Source: Ruminiclostridium sp.
GTDB lineage: Bacteria; Bacillota; Clostridia; Oscillospirales; Ruminococcaceae
DNA: 32,533 nt
Assembly (NCBI GenBank): GCA_017465545.1
Contig: JAFTVY010000077.1
Coordinates: forward strand, 1-32,533
Reading direction: 5' to 3'
Every line of letters starts with the position of its first letter. The first letter of the stretch is position 1. A program made the translations under genes and the position numbers. Of the stretch, positions 23,234-30,283 are shown piece by piece. The notes beneath the pieces are model-generated. The model worked only from the letters and a program-made list of their open reading frames with translations, ran no database searches and was not told the origin of the DNA.

Positions 23234-25999
23234 ATGTTTACTTTACTCTGGCGCAAAATGCGTAATACCAAATGGATGGTACTGTGTCTGTTCTTAGGCT
23301 TCCTTATGGCGGCAGGTATGATGAGTACTATCCCGATATATATGGACGCTTCACTCCAGCGTATGCTGGTAAAGGATATGGAGCAGTTCCAGCTTGATAC
23401 AGGTAAGTTCCCCGGACTTTATACTGTAACAAGCACCTTACAGCTTGCTGTTGACAACGAATCACAGCTGAAGATTATCGACGATATTCAGAACAAGGCG
23501 GATCAGCGTGTAGGCGCGATCGGTATGTCCACGATTGTCAGCAAGACTACTCTTATGGATAACTACAGCTATATTGCCACAGGTCAGAAGGATGGTAAGG
23601 ACCTTACCTCCCGTGTAAAGCTTGTGGGTATGACCGATTACGATAAGCATATAAAGATAGTAAGAGGCGAGATGCCCTCACAGCCCGTAAAGAACGGCGT
23701 ATATCAGGGTGTTGCTTCTGAAGAGGCTCTGAAGATTCTCGGCATCAATATAGGTACTGAATATAAGATTATATCCCTTGATACTTCGATAGAGCCCTAC
23801 TACGTATGCATCACGGGTGTATACGAACAGCTGACCGACAACGACAGCTACTGGGCAGAAACTATGGAAAGCTATCTCAATGCGATATTCATAGATTTTG
23901 AAACCGTAAAGACCGATCTTATCCCTTCAGGTAAGTTCAGCGCAAGCGAAGTCCACAGAAACTATGCGCTTGACTATCAGTCTCTTGATATGAACAGAAT
24001 AGGTGACGTTACTGCAGTTATAGAGGGCGACGCCGCTTTCTATGCTAAAAACGGCTATACAAACACCTTTGACGTATCAACCATTGTTTTAAGATATACC
24101 GAAAGAGCAGACAAGCTGACAAGAATTCTGTGGATATTACAGATTCCTGCACTTGTAATGCTTGCTTTCTATCTCTTCATGGTATCCCAGCTCAACGTTG
24201 ACCGTGAGAGAAACGAGATTGCCGTATTCAAGAGCCGTGGCGCAAGCTCCAAGCAGGTATTCGGACTTTATGCGGCACAGTCGGGAATCATCGGACTTGT
24301 AACCCTTGTATTTGCTCCCTTCATCGGACTTGCACTCTGCCAGTTCCTCGGAGTCAGCAACGGCTTTTTAGAGTTCGTAAACCGTACCGGTATTGCGGCA
24401 AAGATAACCTCCGTAAGTATCATATACGCACTTCTTGCGGTGCTGGTATTCTTCCTTACGACAATGATACCTATAATCCCTGCGTCAAAGCTTACCATTG
24501 TACAGTACAAGGCAAGCAAGACGAAGGTTGTAAAGATGTCAATGTGGGAAAAGCTCTTCATCGACGTTATACTTCTTGCAGTAGCCTTTGTATTCCACTA
24601 TTTCCACACCTTAGGACTTACAAACTCCATTGCAGAGGGTACCTTTGTGGCAACGGGCGAAATCGATCCGCTGTTATTCATCTTCTCAACTCTTATGATC
24701 TTAGGCTTCGGTCTGTTATTCATAAGAATATACCCCTACTTATTAAGACTTATCTACTATATCGGCAGACCCTTCTGGTCTCCGTCCCAGTATATGGCTA
24801 TCACAACTGTATGCCGTTCGCAGGGTGGTAAGGAACGCTTCCTTATGCTGTTCCTTGTTATAACCTTCTCCTTCGGTCTGTTCTCAGCCAATACTGCAAG
24901 AGCTATAAACAATAACATCAGCGACAGAATCTATTATGAAAACGGTGCAGACGTTACTATAACCGAGTTCTCAATGACCTCCTCTGAAGAGGGCGGAAGC
25001 AGTGAATACGTAGAGACTGACTTTGAACGTTATGAGAAGCTTGAGGGCGTAGAAATAGCCACCAAGGTACTCGTAAACGACAAGGTAAAGATGGTAATCG
25101 GCAAGAAGAATCAGGCTATGACGCTTATGGCTATCGAGCCTGACAAGTTTGCTCAGACAGCCTGGTTCAGAAACGATCTTCTGCCCGTACATTGGTGGAA
25201 TTACACCAACGCTCTGGTAGAAAACCGTACCGGCGTTATCATCTCCAGCGGACTTGCTGAAAAGACCGGCGTAAAGCAGGGTGACGTAATCACCTTCAAA
25301 TGGGCAGGAAACGACAACCTTGACACCACAGTCATGGCAATCGTTGACTACTGGCCCGGTATGAACCCCAACACCTGCGACTTTGCGGTTATGAACTATA
25401 GCTTCGTGCGTTCAAGAACCATTCCCGAGCCTTATCAGATATGGCTCAAGATGAAGGAGGGTGCAACCAGCGAGGCACTCTACGAGAGTATAGAAAAGGC
25501 AAGACTTCCCATCGAGCAGGTAAAGGACAGCTCCCAGATGCTTATTGCAGAAAAGACAGATCCTTCTCTGCAGGGTATGAACGGCGCTCTCACGTTAAGC
25601 TTTGTAATCATTATGCTTATGACTATCATAGGCTTCCTTATCTACTGGATACTGTCGATACGAAGCAGAACGCTTCAGTTCGGTATTCTCAGAGCTATGG
25701 GTATTTCCTTTAAGGAAATCATCGGAATACTCGGCTATGAGCAGATACTCGTATCAGGTGTTTCCATAGCCTGTGCATTCATCATCGGCGGTGTGGTAAG
25801 CGATCTGTTCGTTCCGCTGTTCCAGTTCATGTATGCGGTTGACGATCAGATACCTCCCTTCAGAGTAGCGGCAATGCAGGCGGACTACATAAAGATGTAC
25901 GTAATTATTGCGCTTATGCTGATAGGCGGCTTTGCAATACTCGGTGCGCTTATCCGCAAAATCAATATCAACAAGGCACTCAAGCTGGGCGAGGATTGA
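23234..25999 (+). CDS. FtsX/MacB-type ABC transporter permease, two FtsX modules
   Basis: 921 residues with about ten membrane helices: one near 14-36 before a large outside domain (about 40-295), then about 298-322, 344-374, 393-420, 440-462, 478-506 and 530-553, a second outside domain (about 555-785), and about 792-815, 835-862 and 887-908. Cytoplasmic loops carry the FtsX-like pattern: NEIAVFKSRGASSKQVFGLY and its counterpart RTLQFGILRAMGISFKEIIG. This is the permease partner of the preceding lipoprotein adaptor. No ATP-binding subunit (Walker A, LSGGQ) is encoded before or after it in this window, so the ATPase must come from elsewhere in the genome. Confidence 0.92.
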   Translation: MFTLLWRKMRNTKWMVLCLFLGFLMAAGMMSTIPIYMDASLQRMLVKDMEQFQLDTGKFPGLYTVTSTLQLAVDNESQLKIIDDIQNKADQRVGAIGMSTIVSKTTLMDNYSYIATGQKDGKDLTSRVKLVGMTDYDKHIKIVRGEMPSQPVKNGVYQGVASEEALKILGINIGTEYKIISLDTSIEPYYVCITGVYEQLTDNDSYWAETMESYLNAIFIDFETVKTDLIPSGKFSASEVHRNYALDYQSLDMNRIGDVTAVIEGDAAFYAKNGYTNTFDVSTIVLRYTERADKLTRILWILQIPALVMLAFYLFMVSQLNVDRERNEIAVFKSRGASSKQVFGLYAAQSGIIGLVTLVFAPFIGLALCQFLGVSNGFLEFVNRTGIAAKITSVSIIYALLAVLVFFLTTMIPIIPASKLTIVQYKASKTKVVKMSMWEKLFIDVILLAVAFVFHYFHTLGLTNSIAEGTFVATGEIDPLLFIFSTLMILGFGLLFIRIYPYLLRLIYYIGRPFWSPSQYMAITTVCRSQGGKERFLMLFLVITFSFGLFSANTARAINNNISDRIYYENGADVTITEFSMTSSEEGGSSEYVETDFERYEKLEGVEIATKVLVNDKVKMVIGKKNQAMTLMAIEPDKFAQTAWFRNDLLPVHWWNYTNALVENRTGVIISSGLAEKTGVKQGDVITFKWAGNDNLDTTVMAIVDYWPGMNPNTCDFAVMNYSFVRSRTIPEPYQIWLKMKEGATSEALYESIEKARLPIEQVKDSSQMLIAEKTDPSLQGMNGALTLSFVIIMLMTIIGFLIYWILSIRSRTLQFGILRAMGISFKEIIGILGYEQILVSGVSIACAFIIGGVVSDLFVPLFQFMYAVDDQIPPFRVAAMQADYIKMYVIIALMLIGGFAILGALIRKININKALKLGED

Positions 26000-26023
26000 T
26001 AACCTGCCCATAAAGGTTAAAAA

Positions 26024-26254
26024 ATGGAATTTGCACTTAAAATATTCGATAAACTGAGATACTTCATAATCGTACTGGGAGCAGGCTTTCTGCTCACCGG
26101 TATGATAATGCAGTTTGACTGGGCGTATATCGGCGCTATTATCTGTATCGTGCTTTTCATAATCTGTGACGCCACGGTTATGATAATACAGAGAAAGTTG
26201 AATATTCCCATTAAAAAGCACGAAAATATGTTTAAACTGAAGAAACGGAAATGA
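26024..26254 (+). CDS. Small two-helix membrane protein
   Basis: 76 residues with two hydrophobic helices (about 13-31 and 34-55) and a basic tail ending KLKKRK. It begins 24 bases after the permease stop and ends 4 bases before the TtcA-like gene, so it is almost certainly in the same transcript. No family is recognised. It could be a small accessory subunit of the transporter or an independent membrane peptide. Confidence 0.7.
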   Translation: MEFALKIFDKLRYFIIVLGAGFLLTGMIMQFDWAYIGAIICIVLFIICDATVMIIQRKLNIPIKKHENMFKLKKRK

Positions 26255-26258
26255 CTCT

Positions 26259-27011
26259 ATGCAGAAGATAATGGGTTATATCAGAAAGGCGTGTCAGGAG
26301 TTCGACCTTATCGAAAACGGCGACAGAATAGCTGTCGGAGTTTCGGGTGGAAAGGACAGTCTTGCACTTCTTGCGGGACTGGCAGGAATGAGACGCTTTG
26401 CTGAATTTTCCTATGAGCTTGTGGCTATAACGCTTGATCCGGGCTTTAACGGTCAGCAGAATAACTATGAAGAGGTGGCAAGGCTTTGTGAAAAGCTGGA
26501 CGTACCCTTTAAGTTAGTACACACCAATATAGGCGAGATAGTATTTGATATACGAAAGGAGCCTAACCCCTGCTCCCTTTGTGCAAAGCTTCGCAGAGGG
26601 GCGTTGCATGATGCGGCTATTGAGGCAGGATGCAACAAGATAGCTTTAGGTCATCACAAGGACGACGTTATAGAAACCTTTATAATGAATCTGTTCAAGG
26701 AGGGCAGAGTCGGATGCTTTGCACCGAAGACCTACCTTTCACGAAAGCAGATAACAATGATAAGACCGCTTGTTTTTGCTCCCGAATCCCAGATTATATC
26801 TGCCTGCAACAGAAATAATCTCGAGGTGGTAAAATCCGTATGTCCTGCGGATAAGAATACCACAAGGGAGACGACAAAGCAGTTCCTTAATGATATGGAG
26901 CACAAGGACAGAGGCTTTAAGCTCCGCATATTCACAGCGCTCAGAAAAAGCGGCGTAAACGGCTGGGGCTTTAAGGATGCCCGGAACAAGGACAGCGAAG
27001 AAGCAGACTGA
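26259..27011 (+). CDS. TtcA-like PP-loop ATPase, tRNA cytidine 2-thiolation
   Basis: 250 residues, cytoplasmic. The ATP-pyrophosphatase loop is SGGKDS (29-34), and GHHKDD (131-136) is the second conserved block. CxxC at C105/C108 and a third cysteine at C195 match the three ligands of the [4Fe-4S] cluster in TtcA/TtuA-type enzymes. TtcA thiolates cytidine 32 of some tRNAs; the exact tRNA and position here are inferred. It starts 4 bases after the small membrane protein and is followed after 16 bases by a CCA-transferase-like gene, giving a tRNA-related pair inside a transporter transcript. Confidence 0.85.
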   Translation: MQKIMGYIRKACQEFDLIENGDRIAVGVSGGKDSLALLAGLAGMRRFAEFSYELVAITLDPGFNGQQNNYEEVARLCEKLDVPFKLVHTNIGEIVFDIRKEPNPCSLCAKLRRGALHDAAIEAGCNKIALGHHKDDVIETFIMNLFKEGRVGCFAPKTYLSRKQITMIRPLVFAPESQIISACNRNNLEVVKSVCPADKNTTRETTKQFLNDMEHKDRGFKLRIFTALRKSGVNGWGFKDARNKDSEEAD

Positions 27012-27027
27012 AAAATGAGGTGATCGT

Positions 27028-28422
27028 TTGGCAAAGCAAAAGCTTAATATTCCACAGCAGATAACGGATATGCTGAAAACGATCGAACGTGAAAAGTGCA
27101 GAGCCTACGTGGTAGGTCCCTGTGTCAGCGAGCTTCTTGCAGGCCGTAGTCCTATGGACTACGATATAATAACCAATGCAGGCTTTGAAGAGATGCTGTA
27201 TATCTTCCGTGATATGCGAATCGTGTCACGGGACAGAAAAATGAGCAGTATGATGGTATCGGTACCCGGTATGGTGGTACAGGTCTCCTCCTACAGAAAG
27301 GGCGTTGTAAACGGCGAAGCCGTATATACCGACAATTATCTGTTTGATCTTGTCGGCAGGGATTTTTCCGCTAACGCCATAGCCTATCATCCGAGAAAGG
27401 GCTTTAAGGATCCCTTTGACGGAATGGAGTGTATTGACGGCGAGACTATTACCCTCAAGGCTATAGGAGAATATCCTATAAAGCTTTGGAAGGAAAACGA
27501 TCTTGACGAAAACGAGCTTACGTTAAAGTTAGAGCCGCAGTCAAGCCTTAAAACAAATCCCGAAAATATACTGAACGCTCTTATATTCCTCGGTGACGGA
27601 AACTACGTAATTGACGAGGTTACGGCAAAGGCGATAAAGGAAAACGCTCCGCTTTTGCTGACTATAGAAAAGGAAGTGCTTTATACAAAGCTTACAAGAC
27701 TGCTTCTTACAAGAAATATAAGTCAGGTCATGAGGCAGTTTCCGACGGTGCTGTGCGATATTTGTCCCGATTTAAGAGCGGCTTATGAATTTCTGCCTAA
27801 AGAAAGCTTCGGAGTCGATTTGTGGGAGCATATATGCAGAGCGGTGGAGTTTTCTCCGCCACAGCCGGCTTCACGCTATACCGCACTATTCCATAATGCC
27901 GGAAATCCCGATTGCTACAGCAATGATGCTACGGGAACAGAGCATTATTACGGACACGCTGAGCTTGCAAGGATAATTGCGGGAAGATTTTTAAACAGTA
28001 TCACGTCGGATAAAAAGCTACTTGAGACTGTAGATTTTCTTTTAGAATTTCACGATACAGAGATAAAAGAGGACCGCATACATTTAAAACGCCTGATGAA
28101 TGATATGGAGGCGGAGGAGCTGAAAATGATAATCAAGCTCCGTATTGCGGACGATATGGCAAAGCCTGTAGTACACGAGGGCAAGGTTGCCTCCTACAGA
28201 CGTTCAATCCAGATACTTGACGATATAGTGAAATCAGGCGAATGCTGTAGAATATCACAGCTTGCCATCAATAAGGCAGACCTTATAAACCGCCGTCTTG
28301 CGACAAACGATAAGCAGGCGGCACGAATCATAGAGATGCTTTACGAGGCTGTACTCGAACAGCCTAAGCTTAATCTTGCTCCCATACTTATAGATATGGT
28401 GAAAAAGACTATAAAAAAGTAA
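27028..28422 (+). CDS. Degenerate CCA-adding-enzyme-like protein (NTase plus HD-like domain)
   Basis: 464 residues from a TTG start with an excellent GAGGTGAT site. The whole frame follows the class-II tRNA nucleotidyltransferase plan: a nucleotidyltransferase head (1-150), neck and body, and an HD-like C-terminal part (about 285-400). D44-Y-D46 keeps the metal-binding DxD. Other hallmarks are changed: the GGxxRD motif reads GPCVSE (30-35), RRDFTxNA reads GRDFSANA (110-117), and the nucleotide-selecting EDxxR reads NPENI (177-181). The HD pair in ALFHD reads HN (289-290). Canonical CCA addition therefore looks unlikely, though the frame is intact. It may be a repurposed tRNA-binding or nucleotidyltransferase protein. 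Confidence 0.8.
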   Translation: MAKQKLNIPQQITDMLKTIEREKCRAYVVGPCVSELLAGRSPMDYDIITNAGFEEMLYIFRDMRIVSRDRKMSSMMVSVPGMVVQVSSYRKGVVNGEAVYTDNYLFDLVGRDFSANAIAYHPRKGFKDPFDGMECIDGETITLKAIGEYPIKLWKENDLDENELTLKLEPQSSLKTNPENILNALIFLGDGNYVIDEVTAKAIKENAPLLLTIEKEVLYTKLTRLLLTRNISQVMRQFPTVLCDICPDLRAAYEFLPKESFGVDLWEHICRAVEFSPPQPASRYTALFHNAGNPDCYSNDATGTEHYYGHAELARIIAGRFLNSITSDKKLLETVDFLLEFHDTEIKEDRIHLKRLMNDMEAEELKMIIKLRIADDMAKPVVHEGKVASYRRSIQILDDIVKSGECCRISQLAINKADLINRRLATNDKQAARIIEMLYEAVLEQPKLNLAPILIDMVKKTIKK

Positions 28423-28451
28423 TTCTGTCGGCAAAGACAAATACAGAATTA
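28420..28451 (+). promoter_or_regulatory. 9-bp perfect hairpin in the intercistronic gap
   Basis: TAATTCTGT (28420-28428), starting at the stop codon, pairs with ACAGAATTA (28443-28451). No T-run follows, and the next ribosome binding site (GGAAGGATG) lies just downstream. It may stabilise or process the message rather than end it. Confidence 0.45.
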
Positions 28452-28468
28452 TGGAAGGATGATACCCA

Positions 28469-29107
28469 ATGAAAAATTGCTGTCTGTGGATAAACGGCAA
28501 AAAGATTTCAGACGTAAATGCAATTAAGGAAAATTTCAATATATCGGACGTCCGTGGATACTTCTACGGCGGAAGACTTGCGGACTGGCTGGAGGCACAC
28601 GGCGGTTCTTACGAAGCGGAGCTTGTAAGAAGAATACCAAAGGGTGCAAACCCTGATAATATGCTGCAGGAAATATTCTGCGGCAAAAAGGAAGCGCCTG
28701 TAGTAAGCTATCACAGAAAAACCGTACAGCCGCCCTTTATCGGAGCGGGTAGCTGTGCAGAAGGTAATATGCCTTCCTCAGGCTTATCCTCCTTTAACGG
28801 TTCTTACAGCGCTGTGGCAGGTTCCTACGGCTCCTTCAGATTCCACTCCGGATACGAATTCGGAAAGGGCTCCTTCAAATTAACAAGCTTCAATCTTACA
28901 AGCTTTAAGCTTGGTAGCTTTGCTTACGGTAGTTTTACTTACGGAAGCTTCAGTTACGGTAGCTTTTCAGGTTTTCTGACTGCCAAAAACGGAAGCTTCA
29001 GCTATGACGATTTTGTAAATACGCTGAGAATAAGAGAAAAGGCTCTGCTCAGCTATTTCACGTCAGAACCGCTCAATAAGTTCGGCTACGGAATACATCT
29101 TGTATGA
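28469..29107 (+). CDS. Protein with S-F pentapeptide-type repeat, unknown function
   Basis: 212 residues, no signal peptide. The N-terminus (about 20-70) is a helical module with the pattern Y-GGRLADWLEAHG-SYEAELV, a short motif I have seen near the N-termini of assorted bacterial repeat proteins. The centre (135-168) has seven consecutive five-residue units with Phe at 136, 141, 146, 151, 156, 161 and 166, mostly xSFxY/L. This is the spacing of pentapeptide-repeat right-handed beta-helices but with an unusual Ser-Phe core and Gly between units. The C-terminus (175-212) is mixed. The stop overlaps the next start by 4 bases, so the two are coupled. Function unknown. Confidence 0.75.
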   Translation: MKNCCLWINGKKISDVNAIKENFNISDVRGYFYGGRLADWLEAHGGSYEAELVRRIPKGANPDNMLQEIFCGKKEAPVVSYHRKTVQPPFIGAGSCAEGNMPSSGLSSFNGSYSAVAGSYGSFRFHSGYEFGKGSFKLTSFNLTSFKLGSFAYGSFTYGSFSYGSFSGFLTAKNGSFSYDDFVNTLRIREKALLSYFTSEPLNKFGYGIHLV

Positions 29108-29946
29108 GAGCGTTTCATATTTTCAGCTCTGCTCCCTTTTTTGCAAAGAATAAGGGCAGGGAGCTTACAATTGATAAAACCGAAATCTACTGCACGGTTC
29201 TGTCTGCGCTGAGCTGGAGAGAGAAAAACGGCAGTATAATAATGATAACCGATAAAAAGGGCGAACAGCTTTTCAGAAATATCGGCATAACCGACATATG
29301 GGATGATATTGACAGCTCTCTTGAAATGGACAGCGAGGAGATCGATCCTGTTATGTTCTGGGCAGGGGGCAAGCTTATAGCACTGCAGAAATACCCTGCA
29401 CCCTGTGTTATGATAGATACGGATTTTATAGTGTGGGATAAACTGCAGTTTGATAATAAGCTGATTGCGGCGCACGAGGAGTATCTGAATCCTTCGGTCT
29501 ATCCCGATATAAATACCTTCGATATGGATAATTACACCTTTCCCGACGGGCTGGATTATTCCCTGCCTGCACTCAATACAGCCTTTTTATATATGCCTGA
29601 CGAGGATTTCAAGCAGTATTATACAGCTCAGGCTATAACCTTTATGAAAAGGGCGAAAAAGGGTGGCGATTATCTTACCTATATGGTATTTGCAGAGCAG
29701 AGACTACTCCCTATGCTTTGTAAAAAATGCGGTATAGAATATAAAACCCTGCTTGATAAGGATGAATTATTTCTGCCGCAGAACAGCTATACCCACCTCT
29801 GGGGAGCAAAGCAGGCTATGAGGGACGATAAAGAGCAGTATGACAGATTTATAGCAAGCTGTATCAGGAGAATAGAAAAATCCTATCCTGAGTACAGCTA
29901 TATCTCACAAAGAATAGAGAGCTTTTATGGAGAAAACTCCAATTAA
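29104..29946 (+). CDS. GT-A-like protein with DxD motif (DUF6734-like), unknown
   Basis: 280 residues, soluble. The opening block (MRAFHIFSSAPF), a strand-helix pattern with SIIMITDKKGEQLF (44-57), and PAPCVMIDTDFIVWDKL (98-114) resemble nucleotide-diphospho-sugar transferases; D105-T-D107 would be the metal-binding DxD. The layout reminds me of the DUF6734 family, but I hold this loosely. The gene is translationally coupled (ATGA) to the pentapeptide-type protein, so the pair probably acts together, possibly enzyme and substrate or scaffold. The stop is followed by an A/T-rich gap of 337 bases. Confidence 0.65.
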   Translation: MRAFHIFSSAPFFAKNKGRELTIDKTEIYCTVLSALSWREKNGSIIMITDKKGEQLFRNIGITDIWDDIDSSLEMDSEEIDPVMFWAGGKLIALQKYPAPCVMIDTDFIVWDKLQFDNKLIAAHEEYLNPSVYPDINTFDMDNYTFPDGLDYSLPALNTAFLYMPDEDFKQYYTAQAITFMKRAKKGGDYLTYMVFAEQRLLPMLCKKCGIEYKTLLDKDELFLPQNSYTHLWGAKQAMRDDKEQYDRFIASCIRRIEKSYPEYSYISQRIESFYGENSN

Positions 29947-30016
29947 CGCCAATATATTGTTGTGAAAATGCACAATACAGCGTTAGCAGAATCAGATACA
30001 TTATATTGATATTTAA

Positions 30017-30078
30017 CAAAAAGGTTACAAAACGGTAACAAAACGGTTACAAATTGTTGCGATTTTGTAACCTTTTTG
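30017..30078. promoter_or_regulatory. WalR-type operator: three TGTWAH hexamers at 11-base period, in a 16-bp inverted repeat
   Basis: On the minus strand the hexamers TGTAAC (30051-30046), TGTTAC (30040-30035) and TGTAAC (30029-30024) are separated by exactly five bases each. This fits the published WalR/YycF box TGTWAH-N5-TGTWAH twice over. A fourth TGTAAC lies on the plus strand at 30066-30071 inside the promoter spacer. CAAAAAGGTTACAAAA (30017-30032) is a perfect inverse of 30063-30078. The direct repeats end six bases before the -35, a place typical of activators. Confidence 0.7.
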
Positions 30079-30085
30079 GTATAAT
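30057..30085 (+). promoter_or_regulatory. Sigma-A promoter of the M23 hydrolase gene
   Basis: TTGCGA (30057-30062), a 17-base spacer and TATAAT (30080-30085) with TGg giving an extended -10. Confidence 0.8.
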
Positions 30086-30091
30086 TAATAA

Positions 30092-30283
30092 AGCGTATCA
30101 GGGAAAAGCCTTTGATTGCGCATAACCTAATATGAAGCTGACAAAATACAAGAATATATATTCATGACGGAAAAGAGCGGGCAAAGGGCTTGACAAAAGT
30201 CCTTTGCTCAAAGTATATCAGAGAGAAAAAGAGAAAGAATCAATGAAATGTGCCAAAGCACATGAAAAAGGATTTTATAATTT
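30092..30283 (+). promoter_or_regulatory. About 190-base leader of the M23 hydrolase message
   Basis: The leader contains GCAAAGG/CCTTTGC (about 30181-30207), a possible stem around a TTGACA hexamer (30190-30195). The hexamer has only a weak partner (TATATC) 18 bases on, so a second promoter is doubtful. A GTGCC-AAA-GCAC hairpin lies near 30250-30261. I do not recognise a known riboswitch. The start codon at 30284 follows an AAGGA site at about 12 bases. Confidence 0.4.

Noticed and set aside
30092-30283. c-di-AMP (ydaO-type) riboswitch before the cell-wall hydrolase
   Set aside because: These switches often precede such genes, but the conserved ydaO blocks are not visible in this leader.
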